Shown here in pieces: positions 1 through 5,604 of a DNA stretch of 8,640 bases (position 1 is its first letter; each line of letters opens with the position of its first letter). Source of the DNA: DASSZN01 sp035702805 (GTDB lineage: Bacteria; Chloroflexota; Chloroflexia; Thermomicrobiales; Thermomicrobiaceae); contig DASSZN010000207.1 in the NCBI GenBank assembly GCA_035702805.1, positions 1-8,640 on the forward strand, written 5' to 3'. The notes below the pieces were generated by a model. The model saw only the letters and a list, made by a program, of their open reading frames with translations. It was not told where the DNA came from and ran no database searches. The position numbers and the translations under genes are program-made.

Positions 1-642
1 GATGCCGCGCCGGCCCATGGCGAAGGCCGCCGTGGCAAAGCGGTCGGCCTCGTACACGTTCGGGCCGACCACGGTCAGGCTGAGCACCTCGGTCAGCGGC
101 TCGCCGGGCCGGAAGGGGTCGTAGATGTGCTGCCCGCGCACGGCGGTGCCGGACGTCGCCACCCCGCGGTCGGTCAGGGCCAGCACCTTGACGACCTCCT
201 CGTGCTGGAACGGATTGCGGATGCCGACCCGCCAGGGCCGTCCGGCCTTCGTGCCGGAGACCTGGACGTCGCCGCCCGCGTCGACGTAGAAGTCGTGCCA
301 GCCCGCCGCAGCCAGCCGCTCCGCCGCCTGCTGGATGGCCCACCCCTTGACGATGCCGGACGGGTCGATCACGCCGTCGCGCCGGATGTCGAAGTACCCC
401 TGCGTCAGCGCCTTCGTCTCCTCGGCGAGCGCCAGGATCGCGCGCACCTCGGGGCAGGCCCGATCGGGCGTTAGCTCGCCGCGGTTGAGGCGGGAGACCT
501 CGCTCGCCGGGTCGTAGGTGCTGAAGGTCGCATCGACCCAGCCGAAATAGGCGTAGACCGCGTCCAGGTCCGCGGCGGCGACCCCGGGATCCAGGATCTC
601 GACCGTGACCGGCATGCCCATGACCAGCCGGCGCTGCTGCAT
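1..642 (-). CDS. apbE: FAD:protein FMN transferase (ApbE family), 3' end cut by the window edge
   Basis: The enzyme moves FMN from FAD onto a threonine of a target protein, using Mg2+. The first 214 codons are visible; a short C-terminal part lies outside the window. Family landmarks read from the minus strand are: MGMPVTVEI at residues 8-16 (the usual MGT start block), FSTYDPASEVSRLN at 40-53, GIVKGWAI at 96-103, DAGGDVQVSG at 123-132, RPWRVGIRNP at 135-144, GVATSGTAVR at 160-169, IYDPFRPGEP at 173-182 and EADRFATAAFAMG at 198-210 (the Mg2+-site AD...T block). The ATG at 642 is chosen because the conserved core begins almost at once; only a weak GGA-like ribosome site precedes it. It starts 20 bases after the stop of the exported FMN-binding gene, so the two are very likely co-transcribed, and that protein is the natural substrate. 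No signal peptide or lipobox is visible, although many ApbE proteins are exported. Family assignment is firm; cellular location is open. Confidence 0.95.
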   Translation of the reverse strand, partial: MQQRRLVMGMPVTVEILDPGVAAADLDAVYAYFGWVDATFSTYDPASEVSRLNRGELTPDRACPEVRAILALAEETKALTQGYFDIRRDGVIDPSGIVKGWAIQQAAERLAAAGWHDFYVDAGGDVQVSGTKAGRPWRVGIRNPFQHEEVVKVLALTDRGVATSGTAVRGQHIYDPFRPGEPLTEVLSLTVVGPNVYEADRFATAAFAMGRRGI

Positions 643-662
643 CGCTCGATCCGGCGGCTCGC

Positions 663-1214
663 CTACGCCTTGGCCTGAGCCAGCGCGGTGGTCAGCGACT
701 GGATGAAGGCGTAGCTCGAGTCGGTCGCGCCGGTGATGAGGTCCACCTGCGCGCTCTGGGTCTGGACGGCCTCGCTCGTCAGCTCCGGGTCGGCGATGCT
801 GTTGATGTAGATCGAGCGCGACCGGTCGTTCGGGTACTGCACCCACTGGACGGTGGTGATCTTACCGCCCGAGATGACCGCCTTGACCTGGACGTAGCCC
901 CACTGCGCGTTGGCGACGTTGCCGGTGAAGGAGCCGTCCTTGAAGGCGCTGCCGGCCGGCGTCGTCGGGGTGGGCTGCGGGGTCGGCGTGTCGGTGGGCT
1001 GGGCGGCCGTGGTAGCCGTCGGGGGATCGGACGCGGCGGCGGTGCTCGCGGTCCCGGTCGCCGGCGGGGCCGACGTCGTCGTGGGGGTGACGGCCGGGGA
1101 AGCCGCGTCGGCCAGCGTCTTGGGGTTGAGCACCGCGCCGCTCGCCTGCGCGTGGAGGAAGCTGTAGAAGACAAAAGCGCCGATGATCAGCGCCGCGACC
1201 GTCAGTTTCTTCAT
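663..1214 (-). CDS. exported FMN-binding domain protein, probable ApbE flavinylation target
   Basis: This 183-residue protein is a likely extracytosolic electron carrier holding covalent FMN. Residues 1-24 form a positively charged start and a hydrophobic segment (AALIIGAFVFYSFL), an uncleaved anchor or Sec signal. Residues about 38-88 are a Pro/Thr/Ala-rich linker. Residues about 92-180 form an FMN_bind domain (DGSFTG at 93-98, then WGYVQVKAVISGGKI). The motif DLITGAT at 158-164 fits the known D-x-x-(S/T)-G-A-T flavinylation signature, which makes Thr164 the predicted attachment site. The ATG at 1214 has a GGATCAGG sequence a few bases upstream. The transferase gene follows after 20 bases, which supports the modifier-substrate relationship. 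The redox partner is not visible; membrane ferric-reductase-like proteins often accompany such pairs and might lie beyond the left edge. The domain resembles the FMN_bind domains of NqrC/RnfG, but the protein is much smaller and no Nqr or Rnf subunit is present. Confidence 0.92.
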   Translation of the reverse strand: MKKLTVAALIIGAFVFYSFLHAQASGAVLNPKTLADAASPAVTPTTTSAPPATGTASTAAASDPPTATTAAQPTDTPTPQPTPTTPAGSAFKDGSFTGNVANAQWGYVQVKAVISGGKITTVQWVQYPNDRSRSIYINSIADPELTSEAVQTQSAQVDLITGATDSSYAFIQSLTTALAQAKA

Positions 1215-1296
1215 TGCCTGATCCGTCTACCCCGCTCTCACGTCGACCCGACCACGAGATCCGCCCTCAGGGATACCAAGAGCCGATTAGAACTCG

Positions 1297-1325
1297 ATTA
1301 AAAGGCGTGACGGGGTGCGAGGCAA
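1297..1325 (-). promoter_or_regulatory. sigma70-like promoter for the FMN-binding/apbE unit
   Basis: On the minus strand there is TTGCCT (1325-1320, four of six matches to TTGACA), a 17-base spacer and TTTAAT (1302-1297, five of six to TATAAT). It lies in one of the few AT-rich patches of the window, about 80 bases before the ATG at 1214, facing that gene. Transcription would begin near 1290. Spacing and match are good, but this is a reading by eye. Confidence 0.5.
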
Positions 1326-1326
1326 C

Positions 1327-1355
1327 TTGACAGTGAAGGTGGCCATCCCTATCGT
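1327..1355 (+). promoter_or_regulatory. sigma70-like promoter for the racemase-like gene
   Basis: A perfect TTGACA -35 box (1327-1332) is followed by a 17-base spacer and TATCGT (1350-1355, four of six to TATAAT). Transcription would begin near 1362, leaving about 160 untranslated bases before the ATG at 1522. Its -35 box sits one base from that of the divergent promoter on the other strand. Confidence 0.55.
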
Positions 1356-1361
1356 GGGCGC

Positions 1362-1521
1362 ACGATCGATCAGCGGTGGGATGGGCACGTCGGCCGTCCG
1401 GTATCCCGGCGGACGACCCGGGCATTGGCGGCCCCGGCGACGCGCGGTTTGACGTCGAGTAGACCGGATCCCGCGGTCGCAGCTATCGGCGCGCGGGGTC
1501 GCGCGGGAAACGGCAGGGACC
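1362..1521 (+). other. predicted untranslated leader of the racemase-like gene
   Basis: No gene fits the 307 bases between the two divergent genes (1215-1521); beyond the two promoters it holds this leader. A small hairpin is visible, CGTCCG at 1395-1400 pairing with CGGACG at 1410-1415 around a nine-base loop. A second TTGACG occurs at 1449-1454 but has no acceptable -10 box 16-18 bases downstream. I recognise no riboswitch or operator. Extent depends on the predicted transcription start. Confidence 0.3.
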
Positions 1522-2613
1522 ATGGCAGCAGCCGCGGAGCCGCGTGTCGCGGGATTACAGGTCCGGGCGGTGGACGTGCCGCTGACCCGTCCCATCGAGA
1601 CGGCGGTCGGCGCCGTGCGCAGCGCGCCGTTCGTGCTGATCGACCTGCGCACGACCGAGGGCATTACCGGCTCGGCGTACGTCTTCGCCTACACGACCTC
1701 CGTGCTGGGGCCGCTTGCCCGGCTCGTCGCGAACCTCGAGGAGTCGATGCGGCGGGAAGCGGTCGCGCCGCTCGAGCTTGGCTGGCGGCTGCGGCAGCGG
1801 TTCCGCCTGCTGGGAACGCCGGGCCTCGTCGGGATGGCGCTCGCCGGGGTCGACATGGCGGCCTGGGACGTGCTGGCCCGTGCCGCTCAGCTGCCGCTGG
1901 CCGAGCTCCTCGGCGGCCGGGTGCGCCCGATCCCGGCCTACGCCAGCCTGCGCTCGACCGCCCTGACGTCGCTGCTCGCGGAGGTCGAGGAGGCGCTGGA
2001 GCTGGGGTTCAGGCACGTCAAGCTCAAGCTGGGGCACGGACCGCTGAGCCAGGACCTCGCCGCCGTCGACGCGGTGCGGCGGGCGGTCGGGGACGCGGTC
2101 ACGATCCTGGTGGACTACAACCAGGCGCTCACCGTGCCGGAGGCGGTGAGCCGCGCCGCGGCGCTCGACGGGCGCGGCGTCGGCTGGATCGAGGAGCCGG
2201 TGCCGGCCGACGATCTCGCGGGAGCCGCCCGGGTGGCAACGGCCGCGGCGGCGCCGGTCCAGCTGGGGGAGAACTGGTGGGGGCCGGGGGACGTGGCCCG
2301 CGCGCTCGCGACCGGCGCCTGCGACGAGTGCATGCTCGACGTGATGAAGATCGGCGGCGTGAGCGGCTGGCTCCAGGGTGCGGCGCTGGCCGCGACCGCC
2401 GGCATGCCGCTCTCCAGTCACACCTTCCCCGAGTTCAGCGCCCACCTGCTCGCCGTCTCGCCGACGGCGCGATTCCTGGAGCACCTCGACAAGGCCGCGC
2501 CAATACTCGAGCGCCCGGTCACGGTCGAGGGCGGTCAGGTCCTGCCCCCGCCGGGGCCGGGCGCCGGGCTCAGCTGGAACGAGCCGGCGGTGCGGCGCTA
2601 TCTCGTGGAGTGA
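1522..2613 (+). CDS. mandelate racemase-like enolase-superfamily enzyme
   Basis: This 363-residue cytoplasmic enzyme has an N-terminal capping domain (about 10-130) and a (beta/alpha)7-beta barrel (about 135-330). Every catalytic residue of the mandelate racemase group is present: the KxK pair Lys167 and Lys169, Mg2+ ligands Asp198 (VDYNQ), Glu224 (WIEEP) and Glu250 (GENW), the Asp273/His300 dyad (MKIGG and SSH blocks) and Glu320. From memory of Pseudomonas putida mandelate racemase, all sit exactly three positions later than in that enzyme, without gaps, and length is similar (359 there). Members abstract the proton next to a carboxylate; with both Lys and His bases, 1,1-proton transfer (racemisation) of a 2-hydroxy acid is expected. 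The ATG at 1522 follows AGGGA at 1515-1519. A DinB-like gene follows after 52 bases. No mandelate dehydrogenase is in the window, so mandelate as substrate is a strong suggestion, not proof; another aryl 2-hydroxy acid or a sugar acid is possible. Confidence 0.92.
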   Translation: MAAAAEPRVAGLQVRAVDVPLTRPIETAVGAVRSAPFVLIDLRTTEGITGSAYVFAYTTSVLGPLARLVANLEESMRREAVAPLELGWRLRQRFRLLGTPGLVGMALAGVDMAAWDVLARAAQLPLAELLGGRVRPIPAYASLRSTALTSLLAEVEEALELGFRHVKLKLGHGPLSQDLAAVDAVRRAVGDAVTILVDYNQALTVPEAVSRAAALDGRGVGWIEEPVPADDLAGAARVATAAAAPVQLGENWWGPGDVARALATGACDECMLDVMKIGGVSGWLQGAALAATAGMPLSSHTFPEFSAHLLAVSPTARFLEHLDKAAPILERPVTVEGGQVLPPPGPGAGLSWNEPAVRRYLVE

Positions 2614-2650
2614 CCGTCCCGCGCCGGAGCGCGACGCTCGCCGCGGACGG
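2614..2650 (+). other. nested hairpin between racemase-like and DinB-like genes
   Basis: Directly after the racemase stop codon, CCGTCC (2614-2619) pairs with GGACGG (2645-2650), and inside it CGCGC (2620-2624) pairs with GCGCG (2629-2633) around a CGGA tetraloop. The structure ends six bases before the GGAGGG ribosome site of the next gene. There is no T run, so it could be RNA processing or stability structure, a weak terminator or a translational modulator. Chance pairing is common at this GC content. Confidence 0.35.
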
Positions 2651-2665
2651 CGATCGGAGGGTTCC

Positions 2666-3151
2666 GTGAGCCTGCCATCCGCCCCGTCGAAGCAGGAGCT
2701 GCTCGAGGCACTGCGCACGTGCGGCGAGCTGACGCTGATCAGCCTGCGCTCCGTGCCCGAGGAGTCGCTGGCGCGCGGCCGCTACGAGGGCGGCTGGTCG
2801 GGCCGCGAGATCGTCGCCCACCTGGCGTCGGCCGAGTGGACCTACCCGCGCCTGATCGGCCTGGCACGCGGCGCGGGGACGGCCCCGGCGTCCTCCCCGA
2901 GCGGCGGCATCGACGCCTACAACGCGCGACAGGTGGCGAAGCGCGCCGAGACCCCGGTCGCCGACCTGCTCGGCGAGTTCGAGCGCAACCGTGAGGCGAC
3001 GATCGCCGCCGTCGAGGAGGCGAACGAGGCACTGCTGGCGGTCGTGGTCCAGACCGCGGCCGGGCTGCGTGGGCCGCTGGGCGCGGTCCTGAAGTTCGTC
3101 GCCGTCGACCACGTGCTCGGCCACGTCGAGGACGTCACCGCGGGCGCGTGA
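2666..3151 (+). CDS. DinB/YfiT-like metal-binding four-helix protein
   Basis: This protein of 161 residues probably folds as the DinB-like four-helix bundle. The signature is GGWSGREIVAHLASAEW at residues 42-58, which places His52 as the first metal ligand, and DHVLGHVEDV at 148-157, which supplies His149 and His153. That three-histidine arrangement is typical of the family, whose members include thiol-dependent transferases, maleylpyruvate isomerases and DNA-damage-induced proteins of unknown role. The GTG start at 2666 is preferred because GGAGGG (2656-2661) lies just upstream and the conserved core begins at a sensible distance; an open frame extends further upstream but overlaps the racemase gene. 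It is co-directional with the racemase and 52 bases away, so co-transcription is likely. The specific reaction cannot be told from sequence; a thiol-dependent isomerase or a protective role in aromatic breakdown would fit the context but is speculation. Confidence 0.85.
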   Translation: MSLPSAPSKQELLEALRTCGELTLISLRSVPEESLARGRYEGGWSGREIVAHLASAEWTYPRLIGLARGAGTAPASSPSGGIDAYNARQVAKRAETPVADLLGEFERNREATIAAVEEANEALLAVVVQTAAGLRGPLGAVLKFVAVDHVLGHVEDVTAGA

Positions 3152-3235
3152 GGCCCGGCGCGCCGGTCGGAGCCTCGCCGCGCGCCCCGCCCTCCGCGAA
3201 AACGCCGGCCAAACATCGGCACATCGGAAAAGTGC

Positions 3236-3264
3236 TTGACGAGAAGGTGCGTTGCCGTTAGACT
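3236..3264 (+). promoter_or_regulatory. sigma70-like promoter for the solute-binding protein gene
   Basis: TTGACG (3236-3241, five of six matches) is followed by a 17-base spacer and TAGACT (3259-3264, four of six). The upstream stretch is relatively A-rich (CGAAAACG, GGAAAAG), as in strong promoters. Transcription would begin near 3271, about 150 bases before the GTG at 3423. Separate transcription of this gene fits the 271-base gap from the DinB-like gene. Confidence 0.6.
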
Positions 3265-3302
3265 GCGGGGAAGTAACACCCCCAACATGGCAGCGTCGCT
3301 GT

Positions 3303-3398
3303 GCCCCGGTTCACGCATCCGGTGCATCCGGGGCGAACCAGCGGTTGTGCCGTGTCGTCGCGGGCTACCCGGGGGTATTGCAGGTGTAGGGAGCCCGC
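3303..3398 (+). promoter_or_regulatory. structured 5' leader of the solute-binding protein gene
   Basis: Two hairpins are visible in the predicted leader. GCCCCGG (3303-3309) pairs with CCGGGGC (3328-3334), and GCGGGCT (3360-3366) pairs with AGCCCGC (3392-3398). A competing pairing exists: GGTTC (3308-3312) with GAACC (3335-3339), which shares bases with the first hairpin. The loop holds a tandem GCATCCGG repeat (3315-3322, 3324-3331). The second stem ends nine bases before the AAGGAGAGG ribosome site. I do not recognise a known riboswitch class; the regulatory role is inferred only. Confidence 0.35.
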
Positions 3399-3422
3399 CG
3401 TGAGGTAAGGAGAGGCCCGATC

Positions 3423-5357
3423 GTGGACGAGGAACTCAGGTCACTGACGGAACAGGCCGCGTCCGGCCGACTCACGCGACGCGACGTGCTGCGCCGGGGC
3501 GCGGCGCTGGGACTGGCCGCGCCGGCACTGGCGGCCGTGCTCGCCGCCTGCGGCGGGTCGTCCACGCCGGCGTCGACGACCGCGGCGTCGACGAGCAGCA
3601 CCAGCGGATCCTCGACGAGCACCGCCAGCACCACCGGCGCGTCCACCCCGGCGGCCGGCTCGGCGTCCACCCCACAGGCGGCCGCCACCACCGCAGCGTC
3701 GGGTGGCAAGCGGGGCGGGGCGGGGAACCTGCGGCTCCTCTGGTGGCAGGCGCCGACGATCCTCAACGCCCACCTCTCCAGCGGCACCAAGGACTTCGAC
3801 GCCTCGCGGCTGTCGCTCGAACCGCTGCTCGACATGGACCAGAACAACAACTTCGTGCCGCTGCTGGCGGCCGAGGTGCCGACCCTGGCTAACGGCGGCA
3901 TCGCCTCGGACCACAGCGCGGTCACCTACAAGCTGCGCCAGGGCGTCAAGTGGCACGACGGCCAGCCGTTCACCTCGGCCGACGTCAAGTTCACCTACGA
4001 CTTCATCACCAACCCGGGCACCGGCGCGACGACCCAGGGCGACTACCTGAACATCGCCTCGATCGACACCCCCGACGACTACACGGTCAAGATCACCTTC
4101 AAGCAACCGACGCTCTACTGGTTCCAGCCGTTCTTCAGCAGCGACGGCTACATCCTGCCGCAGCACGTGCTGAAGGACTACGTGGGGTCCAAGGCGCACA
4201 GCGCGCCCTTCAACCTCAAGCCGATCGGCACCGGGCCCTACAAGAACACCTCGTTCACCCCGGGCGACGTGGGGCAGTGGACTTTGAACGACACGTACTG
4301 GCAGGCGGGCAAGCCGCACTTCGACACCGTGGTCCTCAAGGGCGGCGGCGACGCGACCAGCGCGGCGCGGGCGGTGATGCAGACGGGCGAGGAGGACTGG
4401 GCCTGGAACCTGCAGATCGCCCCGAACGTGCTCAAGTCGATGCAGGGCTCGAACGCGCAGGGGGCGATCTTCACCTGGCCGGGCGGCGGCACCGAGCGCA
4501 TCGAGATCAACATGGCCGACCCCGACACGACCACCGACGGGCAGAAGTCCTACTACAAGACGCCCCACCCGCACTTCAAGGTCAAGGCGGTGCGCCAGGC
4601 ACTTGCCTACCTGGTCGACCGCAAGACGATCGCCGACACGCTCTACGGTCCGGGCGGCGTCGCGACGGCCTACACCCTCAACAACAGCCCGAAGTACATG
4701 TCCAAGAGCCTGACCTGGGAGTACAACATCGACAAGGCGAACTCGACGCTGGACGCGATCCCGGGCATCAGCAAGAACTCCAGCGGCATCCGGGTGCTCA
4801 ACGGCCGGGCGATGAACTGGGTCTACTCGACGTCGGTCAACACCGTGCGCCAGCAGAACCAGGAGATCATCAAGGCGGCGGCGGCCAAGGCCGGCATCGG
4901 CATCCAGATCAAGTCGGTAGACGCCAGCGTGTTCTTCTCGGGCGACCCGAGCAACCCGGACACGCTGAACCGCGCGGAGTTCGACCTGGGGATGTGGACC
5001 AACGGCGACGGCATCTACCCGCTGACCTGGTTCGAGCGCTACCTGTCGGCGGACCCGGCGAAGGACATCGCGCAGCAGTCGAACCAGTACTCGGCCAACA
5101 ACGTGACGCGCTACCAGAACCCGCAGTTCAACACGCTGTGGGAGCAGGCGAACAAGTCGCTCGACCAGGCGACGGTGGACTCCCTGTTCACGCAGATGGA
5201 GACGCTGGCGGTGACGGACATCGCCGAGATCGGCGAGATCGCCCGCACCAACGTGGCCGCGGTGACGAGCAAGCTGGACCCGAAGACGTACCCGCAGGGG
5301 GCGTTCTCGTCCTCCACGCTCTGGAACGTCGCCGACTGGAACGTCAAGTCGAGCTAG
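3423..5357 (+). CDS. Tat-exported family 5 extracellular solute-binding lipoprotein
   Basis: This protein of 644 residues is the binding component of a dipeptide/oligopeptide-type ABC importer. Residues 18-26 (TRRDVLRRG) are a twin-arginine motif, followed by a hydrophobic stretch and the lipobox LAAC with the acylated Cys43. Residues about 46-95 form a Ser/Thr/Ala linker that lifts the domain off the membrane. The SBP_bac_5 domain runs from about 102 to the end: a start block (LRLLWWQAPTILN), the signature AVTYKLRQGVKWHDGQPF from 166, and later VRQALAYLVDRKTIADTLYG. The linker explains why it is longer than the usual 500-600 residues. The GTG at 3423 is chosen for AAGGAGAGG at 3407-3415, seven bases away, and because it leaves a normal cytoplasmic lead before the twin arginines. 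No permease or ATPase gene is next to it in the window. The ligand cannot be read from sequence; the family takes up peptides, but also nickel, sugars and aromatic or opine-like compounds. Confidence 0.95.
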   Translation: MDEELRSLTEQAASGRLTRRDVLRRGAALGLAAPALAAVLAACGGSSTPASTTAASTSSTSGSSTSTASTTGASTPAAGSASTPQAAATTAASGGKRGGAGNLRLLWWQAPTILNAHLSSGTKDFDASRLSLEPLLDMDQNNNFVPLLAAEVPTLANGGIASDHSAVTYKLRQGVKWHDGQPFTSADVKFTYDFITNPGTGATTQGDYLNIASIDTPDDYTVKITFKQPTLYWFQPFFSSDGYILPQHVLKDYVGSKAHSAPFNLKPIGTGPYKNTSFTPGDVGQWTLNDTYWQAGKPHFDTVVLKGGGDATSAARAVMQTGEEDWAWNLQIAPNVLKSMQGSNAQGAIFTWPGGGTERIEINMADPDTTTDGQKSYYKTPHPHFKVKAVRQALAYLVDRKTIADTLYGPGGVATAYTLNNSPKYMSKSLTWEYNIDKANSTLDAIPGISKNSSGIRVLNGRAMNWVYSTSVNTVRQQNQEIIKAAAAKAGIGIQIKSVDASVFFSGDPSNPDTLNRAEFDLGMWTNGDGIYPLTWFERYLSADPAKDIAQQSNQYSANNVTRYQNPQFNTLWEQANKSLDQATVDSLFTQMETLAVTDIAEIGEIARTNVAAVTSKLDPKTYPQGAFSSSTLWNVADWNVKSS

Positions 5358-5390
5358 GCGAATAGGCGGGGCGGCAACGCCTCGCGCGGC

Positions 5391-5430
5391 AGACCGGGTC
5401 GCCCCACCGGCAGGTGGCGTGGCCCGGTCT
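5391..5430 (+). terminator. terminator-like hairpin after the solute-binding protein gene
   Basis: AGACCGGG (5391-5398) pairs with CCCGGTCT (5423-5430). Inside, CCACC (5404-5408) pairs with GGTGG (5413-5417) around GGCA. It starts 34 bases past the stop codon. Only two T residues follow (TTCGCG), so it is not a classical intrinsic terminator, though such T-poor hairpins are common in GC-rich genomes. The next gene has its own promoter candidate downstream, which supports a transcription boundary here. Confidence 0.55.
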
Positions 5431-5522
5431 TCGCGTGCGCGTCGAGACGGCCTCCCAACCGCTGGCGCGCGCACCGCGGGACGCTCGACCGGCGCGCCTC
5501 GGCCACCGACGCCGCCGCACCC

Positions 5523-5551
5523 TTGGCGGCTGCCCGGCCGCGGGCGATACT
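5523..5551 (+). promoter_or_regulatory. candidate promoter for the ThDP enzyme/nitroreductase operon
   Basis: TTGGCG (5523-5528, four of six) is followed by a 17-base spacer and GATACT (5546-5551, four of six). Transcription would begin near 5558, giving a leader of about 47 bases before the ATG at 5605. The boxes are imperfect, but spacing is ideal and the position, after a terminator-like hairpin, is right. Confidence 0.4.
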
Positions 5552-5604
5552 GGCCTCGTCGGTCGACGACCAGCCAGCAGATGCCAGTACACGAGGAGCT
5601 TCCC

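Noticed and set aside
127..517. Plus-strand open frames opposite apbE
   Set aside because: They are antisense to conserved ApbE motifs and have no ribosome site or recognisable domain.
1449..1477. Second TTGACG box closer to the racemase start
   Set aside because: The sequence at the correct spacing (CGCGGT) does not resemble a -10 box.
1425..2669. Plus-strand open frame of about 414 codons overlapping the racemase gene
   Set aside because: It is in another frame of a gene with a full set of catalytic motifs, and its Arg/Ala/Gly-rich translation shows no family features.
3155..3166. Perfect 12-base palindrome CCGGCGCGCCGG just after the DinB-like gene
   Set aside because: It has no room for a loop and no T run, so it is not a convincing terminator, and GC-only palindromes arise easily here. 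It could still be a protein binding or restriction site.
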